Notes: generated from the letters alone by a model not told the origin. Positions 37,681 to 45,955 are shown, counted from the stretch's first letter. The stretch: DNA of 64,000 bases from Oscillospiraceae bacterium (GCA_021201235.1 JAJQFI010000003.1:1-64000), one strand, 5' to 3'. A program made the numbers and translations.

Positions 37681-38586
37681 CTAATAATCCGTGGTTATCC
37701 ACTCACCCGACCGCCATTCCGGCGGAGCGTTGCTTGTCCGATACATGACTACAGACACATACCAATGTCCATTGTAGGCGTTATATCGGCAATAGGTTCG
37801 GATGAATCTATAGCCCTTGAATTTCTTTTCCCAGTATTCTTTATCGTCTTTTCGTTCGTTCGCCATTTTGGCGACCGTCCGCTTTGACACTTTGCCGTCC
37901 CTGATTTTCTTTTCGGGCTTGCTGAGGTTCCGGGAATAGCAGAATCTCTTCGAGCCCTGCGGGTCTTTGCTCATATATCGACCTGCGGCTTCCGGCGAAA
38001 AGGTTTCCGGCTGATAGTTGTTGCAATTCGCCCAGATGCCTTTTGTCCACATTTGCTCGAGCGTGCCCCGGTCGATTCCACCGGTAAGGAAAACGTGAAA
38101 GTGCCAGTTATCTCTTCCGGCAAATTTGCCCCGCTGATATGTCCGCTTTTCGATAACATAGATATATTTCAGCGGTTGCCGGAGCTTATCGGCTTTTCTC
38201 TTGAGCTCATCTGCAAGCTCAATCATCCGGTGGCTTTTCGGTTCGCCGAGGTCTTTGAGCTGTTGTTCAACTCTTTTCAAGTCAGCCGCTCGGCGTGTCT
38301 TCACCCGGCGGAAATAGTTGACGATATCCCGCCGAGCCTCCTCGATGCTCTGAGGCGCGAGCTCGGGCTTATATGTCGGGTGCATGAAGTAATCGGTCTC
38401 GTCGAAATTTGCGTTTACCAGACGGATGAGCTTTTTTGCCGCAATCGTCCGATTGTATCTTTGCTGTTCCTCGGTTGACGGCTTTTCTTTCGCCGCTCTG
38501 ACCGGCATCCGCCGACCGTCGTCGAACACCGGATAATAGTCGACTTCAAGAAGCTTACCTGAAACCGTTCTCTTTTCACGTTGCAT
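37681..38586 (-). CDS. HUH-type rolling-circle replication initiator-like protein
   Basis: A 301-residue protein. His-hydrophobic-His in DNWHFHVFLTGG (162-164) and Tyr204 in AAGRYMSKDPQG stand in the order and spacing of motifs 2 and 3 of HUH Rep enzymes; the region LKYIYVIEKRTYQRGKFAGR precedes them. Such proteins nick DNA and start rolling-circle replication, as in microviruses and small plasmids. The N-terminal 140 residues are helical and probably a DNA-binding extension. The ATG lies in the end of the DUF6017-like gene. Confidence 0.75.
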   Translation of the reverse strand: MQREKRTVSGKLLEVDYYPVFDDGRRMPVRAAKEKPSTEEQQRYNRTIAAKKLIRLVNANFDETDYFMHPTYKPELAPQSIEEARRDIVNYFRRVKTRRAADLKRVEQQLKDLGEPKSHRMIELADELKRKADKLRQPLKYIYVIEKRTYQRGKFAGRDNWHFHVFLTGGIDRGTLEQMWTKGIWANCNNYQPETFSPEAAGRYMSKDPQGSKRFCYSRNLSKPEKKIRDGKVSKRTVAKMANERKDDKEYWEKKFKGYRFIRTYCRYNAYNGHWYVSVVMYRTSNAPPEWRSGEWITTDY

Positions 38587-38983
38587 CGTTTCGCCTCATG
38601 TCGTTTATATACCGAGCCGAAAGCTCGAACACCGAATTGTAGAGTGTGGTGCGGAGATACGTCTTGATGTGATTGATGTCATAGAGGATAACGCGATATC
38701 GGTCTATAACTTCCTTGACATGGTCGGACGTGAGCTCTTGGTAGACGTCGGCGACCATTCGGGCGGTCAAATCATTCCCGCCGATTCTGACCGGCATATC
38801 TTTCGGCAAAACATACACCTCGGCGATTATCATCGCTATTTCGTCCGCCTGAATTATGTCGGCTCCCTGAAAGCTGTTGACGTCAATCTGCTCTCTCACT
38901 TCCTCTAGTGTCTCATGAAAGCTTGACTTGACTTGACCTGACTCTGATTCTTTCGCAGAACTTTTCTTGTAATTCTTTAACAT
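38576..38983 (-). CDS. DUF6017-like replication-associated protein
   Basis: A 135-residue protein starting MLKNYKKSSAKESESGQVKS at 38983, after AAAGGAG. The second half (DVYQELTSDHVKEVIDRYRV, then ILYDINHIKTYLRTTLYNSV) matches the DUF6017 domain found at the C-terminus of plasmid and ICE replication initiator proteins. Here it stands as a separate small protein before the HUH-like gene, so the two may act together. Confidence 0.75.
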   Translation of the reverse strand: MLKNYKKSSAKESESGQVKSSFHETLEEVREQIDVNSFQGADIIQADEIAMIIAEVYVLPKDMPVRIGGNDLTARMVADVYQELTSDHVKEVIDRYRVILYDINHIKTYLRTTLYNSVFELSARYINDMRRNDAT

Positions 38984-39086
38984 TTCGGCAACTCCTTTTT
39001 GATTCTTGATTTTTCGGCATTCCATCGTCGATAAAATACTATACAATACAAGCCCGCAACGCAGGACTCTCACCTGCATTTGCGGC

Positions 39087-39115
39087 TTGACATTTTGTTG
39101 CTGCCGTATTATAAT
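39087..39115 (+). promoter_or_regulatory. Consensus promoter opposite to the phage early genes
   Basis: TTGACA (39087-39092), a 17-base spacer and TATAAT (39110-39115) on the plus strand, between the DUF6017-like gene and the 75-residue gene. Both boxes are perfect. Confidence 0.88.
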
Positions 39116-39121
39116 AGTTAT

Positions 39122-39190
39122 GTACTTTTATATCGGCGACAACTTTCGCCTGCAGTCTGATAATTGCTACTTGTCAGACTGCTTTTTCTT
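39122..39190 (+). ncRNA. Candidate about 70-nt antisense small RNA
   Basis: Starts about seven bases after the promoter at 39087-39115. It contains GGCGA-CAACTT-TCGCC (39135-39150) and ends with the terminator GCAGTCTGA (39152-39160)/TCAGACTGC (39174-39182) plus TTTTTC. It is complementary to the minus-strand mRNA leader of the DUF6017-like and HUH-like replication genes and to the end of the 75-residue gene. The layout recalls countertranscribed RNAs that limit plasmid replication. Confidence 0.75.
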
Positions 39191-39401
39191 TTATAAGCTC
39201 GACGTCTTTCGGATTGCAAACAGTAACCGACCGACCGCACGCATCTTCAAGTTCGACTTGGACATACACGCCGTCGCCGCTCGGGTGAGGTCGGTACACG
39301 ACCGCCGAAATCCTGTTATACTCAAGGTCGCCGTGTCTCGGGTCTTTGAGCATAACCCGCTCCCGGTTCAATAACGCCTGCTTAACCTCTTCAATGCTCA
39401 C
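39174..39401 (-). CDS. Small phage early protein
   Basis: A 75-residue protein (MSIEEVKQALLNRERVMLKD, YRPHPSGDGVYVQVELEDAC, GRSVTVCNPKDVELI). It looks like a short helix followed by an SH3-like beta fold. The start overlaps the upstream gene by 11 bases. Its stop lies in the terminator stem of the opposing small RNA. Confidence 0.65.
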   Translation of the reverse strand: MSIEEVKQALLNRERVMLKDPRHGDLEYNRISAVVYRPHPSGDGVYVQVELEDACGRSVTVCNPKDVELIKEKAV

Positions 39402-39720
39402 GTTTTTTCACCGCCTTTACTCTTGCAGAGGCTGTTTCAAAGTCTACTTGGCAATGCACCATAATGCAGGCGGTTACAACGTCAACGCCTTTTGCGACTA
39501 ACTTGTCAACCTCACAAGCTTTGATAGTTTGCTCTACACATTCAGCATAGGAACGGGAAGAGTGCATCTGAATCCCGTTGAGCTTTTGGGCTAGTCTGCC
39601 ATCGCCATCAATGTACTTGTCCTCAATCGCCAAGTAGTGGTAATCCTGACTGAAAACAATGTAAAACGAGCGCCCGCTTACATAAATCTTAGTTATGTAC
39701 TTTTCAATAATCTGTTCCAT
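39391..39720 (-). CDS. Small phage early protein
   Basis: A 109-residue protein starting MEQIIEKYITKIYVSGRSFY at 39720, which has AAAAGGAG six bases upstream; a further ATG at 39741 is less well placed. A second half with VDKLVAKGVDVVTACIMVHC is helical. Function unknown. Confidence 0.6.
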   Translation of the reverse strand: MEQIIEKYITKIYVSGRSFYIVFSQDYHYLAIEDKYIDGDGRLAQKLNGIQMHSSRSYAECVEQTIKACEVDKLVAKGVDVVTACIMVHCQVDFETASARVKAVKKREH

Positions 39721-39829
39721 GATTTTCTCCTTTTCGCTCATCCCGCCAATCTTGCAGGATTAAAAGACCTTCACGGAGCTTATATATTCCGATGATTCCG
39801 AGTGCCAATGCCGCTAAGTATGCTCCCAT
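39704..39829 (-). CDS. 41-residue phage peptide with N-terminal hydrophobic helix
   Basis: MGAYLAALALGIIGIYKLRE then GLLILQDWRDERKGENHG. AGGAGGAGG lies before the ATG at 39829. Its end overlaps the start of the next gene, whose ribosome site it contains. Function unknown. Confidence 0.55.
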   Translation of the reverse strand: MGAYLAALALGIIGIYKLREGLLILQDWRDERKGENHGTDY

Positions 39830-39831
39830 AG

Positions 39832-40113
39832 TTAAACCTCCTCCTGACCGATTCCGACCGCTTTGCAATTATCGGCATATTTCTTTAGAGCAAGCGATGG
39901 AACAAAGCCATGTTCTATAACCCTATCGTAAAGCCTTACGATGTCGGCAAAGCTCATCGTCTTAAATGAGATAGTGTTTTGAGTTGTGACTGTGATTCCG
40001 GCGCCTTCAGAAAAGCCGAGGGAAGCACAAATCTCATAGTAGGTTAGGGCGATATATCCGCCCGAAGCGAGCTTCAACCGATACAATTTCTTTTTCGTTT
40101 TTGCCTTACTCAT
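39832..40113 (-). CDS. Small phage early protein
   Basis: A 93-residue protein starting MSKAKTKKKLYRLKLASGGY at 40113, inside the end of the HTH gene. YYEICASLGFSEGAGITVTT and LYDRVIEHGFVPS follow. The basic start suggests nucleic-acid contact, but no family is recognised. Confidence 0.6.
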   Translation of the reverse strand: MSKAKTKKKLYRLKLASGGYIALTYYEICASLGFSEGAGITVTTQNTISFKTMSFADIVRLYDRVIEHGFVPSLALKKYADNCKAVGIGQEEV

Positions 40114-40363
40114 TGCACACCTCCCGAGATGTCGGCTTCCGACCTCTACGCTTGAGACGCTCGATAAAAGCCCGCTCTGCGGCATCCGCCGAATAGATAG
40201 GTCTGCCATATTCATCTTTGCCGGTGCTTCCGTTTTCGATTTCCCGGTAGATGGTGACAACGCTTACTCCAATGCTGTCGGCAATGTCCGCAAACCTTGC
40301 TTCGCTTTGATAGAGCTTCTCGATTTCCTGACGGTCTGCGAGTGTCAAGTAACGATATTTCAT
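40106..40363 (-). CDS. HTH protein related to the IS30 DNA-binding domain
   Basis: An 85-residue protein starting MKYRYLTLADRQEIEKLYQS at 40363, after AAGGAGG. The region FADIADSIGVSVVTIYREIE is an HTH_38-type helix-turn-helix, the same type as the N-terminus of the IS30 transposase at the other end of the prophage (LGVHISTIYRELKRG). The rest (RPIYSADAAERAFIERLKRR) continues the similarity to IS30 but there is no DDE core. As first gene of the early unit it is a candidate regulator. Confidence 0.75.
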   Translation of the reverse strand: MKYRYLTLADRQEIEKLYQSEARFADIADSIGVSVVTIYREIENGSTGKDEYGRPIYSADAAERAFIERLKRRGRKPTSREVCNE

Positions 40364-40383
40364 CTGATACCTCCTTGTAATGC

Positions 40384-40421
40384 AAAATGAGAGTGAATGG
40401 CATGCCATTCACTCTCATTTT
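40384..40421. promoter_or_regulatory. 38-bp perfect palindrome upstream of the early operon
   Basis: AAAATGAGAGTGAATGGCA joined to its exact complement, followed by further T on the plus strand. It can be an intrinsic terminator for plus-strand reading or a large operator in front of the phage early gene at 40363. A -10-like TATAAT on the minus strand at 40482-40477 lies just upstream, without a recognisable -35. Confidence 0.7.
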
Positions 40422-40492
40422 TTTAGTCGAATCTTTAAAAATAAGTGCGAAACGGCTCGAAAAACCTTTCGCATTTATTATAAGACGGCTCA

Positions 40493-40507
40493 TTTTTGCG
40501 TTTTGGT
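40493..40507 (+). other. Candidate attR: right 15-bp direct repeat of the prophage
   Basis: TTTTTGCGTTTTGGT, identical to 11232-11246. It lies between the last phage feature and the tRNA-Pro promoter, 12 bases before its -35 box. Confidence 0.6.
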
Positions 40508-40518
40508 GATTTTTATCC

Positions 40519-40547
40519 TTGACAGAGGGAGCGTTCTGTGCTATAAT
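40519..40547 (+). promoter_or_regulatory. Promoter of tRNA-Pro
   Basis: TTGACA (40519-40524), a 17-base spacer and TATAAT (40542-40547), both consensus. Confidence 0.93.
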
Positions 40548-40560
40548 AATTGATGGTCTT

Positions 40561-40637
<77 letters not shown>

Positions 40638-40640
40638 TAC

Positions 40641-40671
40641 AAAAAGCCGCCCTATTGGGCGGCTTTTTTTG
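40641..40671 (+). terminator. Intrinsic terminator of tRNA-Pro
   Basis: AAGCCGCCC, a TATT loop, GGGCGGCTT and five further T. Confidence 0.92.
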
Positions 40672-40690
40672 CATATGCAGCTCCAATAAC

Positions 40691-40719
40691 CGGCGTGACT
40701 GTGCGGTCACGCCTTTTTT
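40691..40719 (+). terminator. Second intrinsic terminator
   Basis: GGCGTGAC, a TGTGCG loop, GTCACGCC and TTTTTT. It insulates the following gene from tRNA transcription. Confidence 0.85.
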
Positions 40720-40738
40720 CGTTTTGTCGAAAAAGAAG

Positions 40739-40767
40739 GTGACAAGAGGGGTTTAATGTGATATAAT
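40739..40767 (+). promoter_or_regulatory. Promoter of the 442-residue protein gene
   Basis: GTGACA (40739-40744), a 17-base spacer and TATAAT (40762-40767). About 75 bases of leader follow before the TTG start. Confidence 0.75.
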
Positions 40768-40848
40768 AAGATAGTATTTTTTATGCGAGAGAACAGGGCG
40801 GAACTTTTTCATCCGAAAGTATTGAAATTGCTGTAGGGAGGTGAAGGC

Positions 40849-42177
40849 TTGGGGCTTGAAAACGAATTTGTTCAGTTCACGGAAATTGCGTGGGAGTCGT
40901 TCTACGACTCGGTTGATTCCACGGCTTTCCCCGAGCAGGACACCGATGTCATATATGAATCACTGTCAAAGAACCTTGACGCTGTGCCGTTCTGCGACTA
41001 TCTGAAAAGATTTTTGCACACAAGAATGGGGCTGTCGGGCGACTATACCCAGACGCCTGTCGAGGTTTACCAGAAATATATCTGCGAGCAGTTCCAGATT
41101 AACAGCACGCCCGCATCCTTCGACTCGAAGACCACGAGGCTCGGTACCATGGCGAAGAACTGGCTCACACAGCAGACGGTCAAGAGAAGCGTCGTATTTC
41201 TTCTCGGGTTCGGGCTTTCGATGAGCGAGGACGACGTCAACAACTTCCTCGAGAAGGCTCTTCACGAGAGCTGTATCAACCCGAAGGACCCGTTCGAGAC
41301 GGTTTGCTGGTACTGCCTGCAACACGGGCTCGGGTTCGACGAGTATCAGAGGATATGGGAGAAATATCTCAAGCTTCCGGCTCTTACATACGACGAGCTT
41401 GACCACATCCTCGAAAGCAAAACCGTGTTCGTCCGGAGCCACCTGTTCACCGTCAAGACGGAAGAGGACCTCATGTACTATCTCTCCGTCCTGAAAAGGG
41501 ACAAGAAAAATTCCCGCATGAGCGTTTCGGCAAGCATGAACTTCAACGAGCTCTACAACAAGGCTCGGCTTCTCGTTGCCAATCTCAAGAACCAGATGGA
41601 GGACGAGACCTTCAGCCGGGAGATGTATGCCTATAAGCAGACCCTTTCCCGCGACCCGAGGCTTTCGGACGAGGAGATATGCGCCCGCATCTCAAAAAAG
41701 CAAGCCTCGAGGCACTACTACACGCCGAAGGACATTACCGAGGGCGACATCGAAAAGGTCATCTGCTCGGCGGTACCCACCGACAAGCACGGCAACCTTG
41801 TGCCGGCGAAAACCTCGTCGCTCAACAGGGCATTCTATGGCAAGCGGTTCAGCAGACAGCACATCCACGACGTTCTCAACGGCAGAATCGAGATTGACCG
41901 CTTCGACCTTATCACCCTCAACTTCTTCATCTATTCGCAGTCGGGCGACGTCTACATTAACAACCTGTCCCGGTTCAACGCCTTTATGGAGTCGACCAAC
42001 TGGATTCTGGCGGAATGCTCAATGGGCGAGCTGTATGTCACCAACCCCTACGAAAGCTTCGTCCTTATGTGCATGCTCACCGACGAGCCGCTTACCACCT
42101 ATGCGGACGTTCTCGAGCTCTCATACATCGAGGGCGCAAAGACCGGTGCCGGTGCAAAGAATTACAAACGCAAATAA
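40849..42177 (+). CDS. Unknown 442-residue cytoplasmic protein (TTG start)
   Basis: The frame begins at TTG 40849, six bases after GGGAGGTG; no in-frame ATG is better placed. There is no signal peptide or membrane helix. It is rich in helix-forming sequence, with FLLGFGLSMSEDDVNNFLEK, a KQASRHYYTPKDITEGD segment and a C-terminal SLNRAFYGKRFSRQHIHDVL that hints at a DNA-binding or repeat fold. I do not recognise the family. It stands alone between terminators, next to the phosphorylation island but on the opposite strand, so a functional link is only possible. Confidence 0.7.
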   Translation: MGLENEFVQFTEIAWESFYDSVDSTAFPEQDTDVIYESLSKNLDAVPFCDYLKRFLHTRMGLSGDYTQTPVEVYQKYICEQFQINSTPASFDSKTTRLGTMAKNWLTQQTVKRSVVFLLGFGLSMSEDDVNNFLEKALHESCINPKDPFETVCWYCLQHGLGFDEYQRIWEKYLKLPALTYDELDHILESKTVFVRSHLFTVKTEEDLMYYLSVLKRDKKNSRMSVSASMNFNELYNKARLLVANLKNQMEDETFSREMYAYKQTLSRDPRLSDEEICARISKKQASRHYYTPKDITEGDIEKVICSAVPTDKHGNLVPAKTSSLNRAFYGKRFSRQHIHDVLNGRIEIDRFDLITLNFFIYSQSGDVYINNLSRFNAFMESTNWILAECSMGELYVTNPYESFVLMCMLTDEPLTTYADVLELSYIEGAKTGAGAKNYKRK

Positions 42178-42180
42178 AAA

Positions 42181-42215
42181 AAGCCCCAACCGTGATTTAC
42201 GATTGGGGTTTGATT
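42181..42215. terminator. Bidirectional terminator between convergent genes
   Basis: AAGCCCCAACCG and CGATTGGGGTTTG form an imperfect stem with A-rich and T-rich flanks. It lies between the plus-strand gene ending at 42177 and the minus-strand gene ending at 42221. Confidence 0.75.
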
Positions 42216-42220
42216 TTTGT

Positions 42221-42850
42221 TTACTGGTTACTGTCGACAACCGACTCTGCCATGAACTGGTCGCTCCTGAGCTCGATGAATCTTCCTACCGAAGCGCAGA
42301 CCCTCCTGTCGAACGTCTTTTTGTCGACAAGCAGATTGCGGCAGGCGGTCTTTGACTTTTCCGAAGCCGACATATCCGTCATGCGGATTCCGACACGCCC
42401 GAGTGCCTCCGCAAACTTTTGCGCCGGTTTCTTCTGGAAGCCGAGGAGGAAGTCTCTGCCGTCGCGGCTCACAAACCGGAAGACTCTTTCCGGCTTATAG
42501 CCCTTCATGGGGCAGGGGTTCTCGACCACGGAAATCTCGGTCATATCGTAATAGGCTCTCGGATTGGCGGAACGCATCGCCGCATCGGCAAGCCCGCCGA
42601 CCAAAGCTCCCAGAGCTCCGAACGAAGCCGCTCCAACGGCACTTCCCGCGCCGCTTCCCGACTTTCTGACAATCAGATATCCGTTGCCCGTGAGCACGAT
42701 TTCAGTCTGCGCATAGTACTCGCGCCTTGTCTGCCCGAAATAGAACACCCCGAGCCCCGAGAACAAAGCCTGTCCGCAAACCCTGCAGACTCCATTCTCC
42801 GGCAATTCATTCCCACAAAACTCGCACTTTTTAACCTTGTCTTTACTCAT
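42221..42850 (-). CDS. Zinc-ribbon protein with Gly/Ala-rich helix
   Basis: A 209-residue protein. A zinc ribbon with CEFCGNELPENGVCRVCG is at 9-26 and a Gly/Ala-rich, possibly membrane-associated stretch at about 66-92. A C-terminal PH-like beta part has YDMTEISVVENPCPMKGYK and ERVFRFVSRDGRDFLLGF. It is the last gene of the phosphorylation island; the ribbon resembles those on the island's kinases. Possibly a membrane-recruited adaptor. Confidence 0.7.
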   Translation of the reverse strand: MSKDKVKKCEFCGNELPENGVCRVCGQALFSGLGVFYFGQTRREYYAQTEIVLTGNGYLIVRKSGSGAGSAVGAASFGALGALVGGLADAAMRSANPRAYYDMTEISVVENPCPMKGYKPERVFRFVSRDGRDFLLGFQKKPAQKFAEALGRVGIRMTDMSASEKSKTACRNLLVDKKTFDRRVCASVGRFIELRSDQFMAESVVDSNQ

Positions 42851-42874
42851 ATAAATCGCCCTTTCTGAAAGATT

Positions 42875-45800
42875 TTAGCCGGTAACTCTGACCACTGCTA
42901 CTCCAGTGAGGTTGGCATAATTGCCGCCGTCTTTGCCTGCCCACCAGTTCAAAATAACACCGTCGCTCACATCAAATCCAGCATCTTCAAAAGCTTCCTT
43001 AATCTCGACTAGTGAAACAATTATAACCCCGCTTCTGTCAACTCCGCCGATCTGTTCACCGAAGAGTGCAGTAATCATGTTCCAGTTTGAGGTATAAATC
43101 CCCATAGGACCCCAACCGATGTAATCGTCATCCAAAAGGTCATAGTAAATGTACAAATACAACTCAGGGTCGGTAAAGTCGTAATCCTGCAAGAAGTCAA
43201 GCATATCGCTGTCGGTCATTTTTTCAGAATAGAGGACGGTTTCGACCGTTTCGGCGCTTGCGCTCTCAGCTTCTGTTTCACTGTATTGTACCACCGAGAA
43301 GCTCTTGAAGACGGTGCCCTCTTCGCAGTTAAGACTTACGAGGCGAAGGTCATTGACATCGTAACCGTTCTCCTCAAAAGCTTCAAGGATTTTACTGCAA
43401 GAGAACAGATAGGTAATTGTGCCGTCGTCGTTCTCTGTAACCGTATACAACGGAATCTCCTCATTGGAATTAGAATCATAACTGACAAAGCTAAGCCAAT
43501 CACAGAAAACTTCGAGCGTGAACTGAATATTAAGTATCAGATACGAAGAACGTGGAGCATAGGAAACAATTTCAATGTAAGTGTCCTCACCTTGAATAGC
43601 CTCGATAAGCTCAGACATGTGCTCGCCTTTGTAATTTATAAAGACAACATCGCCTAATACAAAAGCTCCTACTTCCCCTTGCTCACCGGCAACAATGCCA
43701 TCAATGAGCCACTGTTCTTCGATAACTTCTCCATCACCGTCATCTTCATCGTAATACTCAATACCATCGGTGTATTCGAGAGACCAAGGGTAGGATATGC
43801 CGGTATAGGTAGCTTCCGGAATTTCATCCACAACCTCTATCTTCGTCACATGAATCTTCTCTTCCCAAGTCAGACTGTCGATATAGACACAGCGGATGTC
43901 TTCGAGAGTTAAACCGAGGTCGGAGACGAGGTCGATTATGCTTTGGCACTCGAAATAGGTAGTATAGGTGCCGTCGTCGTTGCGGACTGCGGTGCACCTT
44001 TCGACGTACTGCCAACCAACTAAGCCGATATTCATGGCAAGCTTGATGTCTGCCGAGTCTGCGGTTACGGCGACATAAGCGCCATCCTGATTGACTGCGG
44101 CATAGAATTGTTCAAGAAGCTCTGTGTCGCCTTCTTCTATAACTCCGCTTCCCTCTCCGAAGGTCAGAACGGTGACGTCGACATCAAGCGACCAAGCGGC
44201 GAAGCTGTTTTCGGCAACGATTTCCTCTTCCCCGTTGTCTTCCTGATTTGTCTTGACGGAAGAGATTACCACTGCTCCTGCGTCTTCGCCGCACCGAAGG
44301 ACTATCGAGGAGACGGTCTTGCTTGAGTCGATGTCGAGAGTCATGGTGTTGGTGAATTTGTAGCCGGTCTGGGTGAGGGTGCCGTCGGAGTAGTTGACGA
44401 TGAGGTTCACGCCGACGTTTCTTTCGGAGAGGTTGACCTTGATGTAATCAAGGGTAGCTCCCTCGTCGAACGCCCAACCTGTGGCGGCTTTGGCTTCCGT
44501 ATACTCGATGGTTCTGGTGCTTGCGTCGTAGCTTGCACCGTCCTCGTGATAGGAGTCGATGGCGACGCCTTCAATCCTGAACCACTTTTCGTTTAAGTAG
44601 CCAGAGGTGTCGTTATTATTCTTACTGCCGCTGTTCGACCCGACTATAGCCCAGACTATGCCGGTGACGGCGAGGGCTATTACGAGGATGATGACGACGA
44701 CGGCGATGATAACGGTTTTGTTGCCGGATTTCTTTTTCTCCTCGAGCTTGTCCTTCGGGACGACTATTTCGTCGGTGACGAAGAGGGGCTTTTCCTCGGC
44801 AGTAAGAATTCTGTCGGGATCTTTTGCAGGCTCGGTCTCCGAAGAAACCTCCTCCGGCTCCTCCTCGGGATTGTCGAAGAGCTTTTCCCGGACGGTAAGA
44901 CCCATGGCGGGCGCCGTCTTCTTCTGCTTCGGCTTGCGAATCTGACCCTTCTTCTGGGCTTTCTCGCTGACAACCGTCTCGACGGTGTTGCCATAGAGTG
45001 CGCCCTGGAACTGATTCATCGAAGAGAAACGGTCAACCGGTCTGACGGCAAGAGCCTTCATCAGGGCATCCTCCTGCCGCTCGGTTATCTTGATGCCGAG
45101 CTTGTGCGGCGGGACGATGTTGTCGCCCATGATTCTGTCGGTCGAACGTGGCGGCGGATTGCCCGTCAAGCAATAGTAGATTGAGGCGCCGAAGGCATAG
45201 ACGTCCGTCCAAGGACCCTGATTACTGCTCATCTGGTATTGCTCAAAGGGAGAATAGCCGTGCTTGAGAATGAGGGTCTGGGTCTGCTGATTGACCTGCG
45301 AGCTGTCGGTGACATCCTTGGCACAGCCGAAATCGAGGAGCTTGATGTCTCCGTTTTCGAGCATGAGGTTGTCAGGGCTTATGTCGCGGTGGATAAGCCC
45401 GAGGTCGTGCATGTGCTGAATCGCTCCGAACATCGGCTTTATCATCTCGAAAAGCTCGTCTGCGGGGATTCTTCCTCCGCGCTGGGCGGTCAGCTCTTTG
45501 AGGGTTGTGCCCTCGATGTATTCCATGACGATATAGACGGTGTTGTTCTCCTGGAAGAAATCCTTGACACCGACAATCTGCGGTTCCTTTTCGAGCTTGC
45601 CCATGGTCATTGCTTCCTGCAAAAACTTGAACTTGCCCTTTTCATAGGTGCCGGTCGTTCTTGACGAACTGGTTACCGTTATGGACTCCTGATTGTTTCT
45701 CGCGGCATTTCCGACGGGATAATACTCCTTGACGGCAATCTTAAGCCCAAGGCGGGTGTCACGCCCGACATATGTAATGCCGAAGCCGCCCTCACCGAGG

Positions 45801-45955
45801 ACTCTGCCGATTAAGTATCTGTCCTGAAGAACCGTACCCGGGAGCAGATGATGCGGTGCGGGAACATAGCTTCCCTCCGTCAGTCCGCAGGCGGGGCAAA
45901 CCCCGTTCTCCTTGACAGGTGTCATACAGTATGGACAATATCTCACTTCATCCAT
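42875..45955 (-). CDS. Transmembrane Ser/Thr kinase with N-terminal zinc ribbon and large outer domain
   Basis: A 1026-residue protein. A zinc ribbon (YCPYCMTPVKENGVCPACG, 6-24) is followed by a Hanks-type kinase domain (about 45-325): G-loop LGEGGFGITY, VKEYYP with the ATP lysine, HRDISPDNLM, LLDFGCAKD and GYSPFEQY in the activation segment. An acidic linker leads to one TM helix (about 424-448) and about 570 outer residues of repeated beta domains without PASTA motifs. The outer part may sense an envelope signal. AAGGAG lies before the ATG. Confidence 0.93.
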   Translation of the reverse strand: MDEVRYCPYCMTPVKENGVCPACGLTEGSYVPAPHHLLPGTVLQDRYLIGRVLGEGGFGITYVGRDTRLGLKIAVKEYYPVGNAARNNQESITVTSSSRTTGTYEKGKFKFLQEAMTMGKLEKEPQIVGVKDFFQENNTVYIVMEYIEGTTLKELTAQRGGRIPADELFEMIKPMFGAIQHMHDLGLIHRDISPDNLMLENGDIKLLDFGCAKDVTDSSQVNQQTQTLILKHGYSPFEQYQMSSNQGPWTDVYAFGASIYYCLTGNPPPRSTDRIMGDNIVPPHKLGIKITERQEDALMKALAVRPVDRFSSMNQFQGALYGNTVETVVSEKAQKKGQIRKPKQKKTAPAMGLTVREKLFDNPEEEPEEVSSETEPAKDPDRILTAEEKPLFVTDEIVVPKDKLEEKKKSGNKTVIIAVVVIILVIALAVTGIVWAIVGSNSGSKNNNDTSGYLNEKWFRIEGVAIDSYHEDGASYDASTRTIEYTEAKAATGWAFDEGATLDYIKVNLSERNVGVNLIVNYSDGTLTQTGYKFTNTMTLDIDSSKTVSSIVLRCGEDAGAVVISSVKTNQEDNGEEEIVAENSFAAWSLDVDVTVLTFGEGSGVIEEGDTELLEQFYAAVNQDGAYVAVTADSADIKLAMNIGLVGWQYVERCTAVRNDDGTYTTYFECQSIIDLVSDLGLTLEDIRCVYIDSLTWEEKIHVTKIEVVDEIPEATYTGISYPWSLEYTDGIEYYDEDDGDGEVIEEQWLIDGIVAGEQGEVGAFVLGDVVFINYKGEHMSELIEAIQGEDTYIEIVSYAPRSSYLILNIQFTLEVFCDWLSFVSYDSNSNEEIPLYTVTENDDGTITYLFSCSKILEAFEENGYDVNDLRLVSLNCEEGTVFKSFSVVQYSETEAESASAETVETVLYSEKMTDSDMLDFLQDYDFTDPELYLYIYYDLLDDDYIGWGPMGIYTSNWNMITALFGEQIGGVDRSGVIIVSLVEIKEAFEDAGFDVSDGVILNWWAGKDGGNYANLTGVAVVRVTG

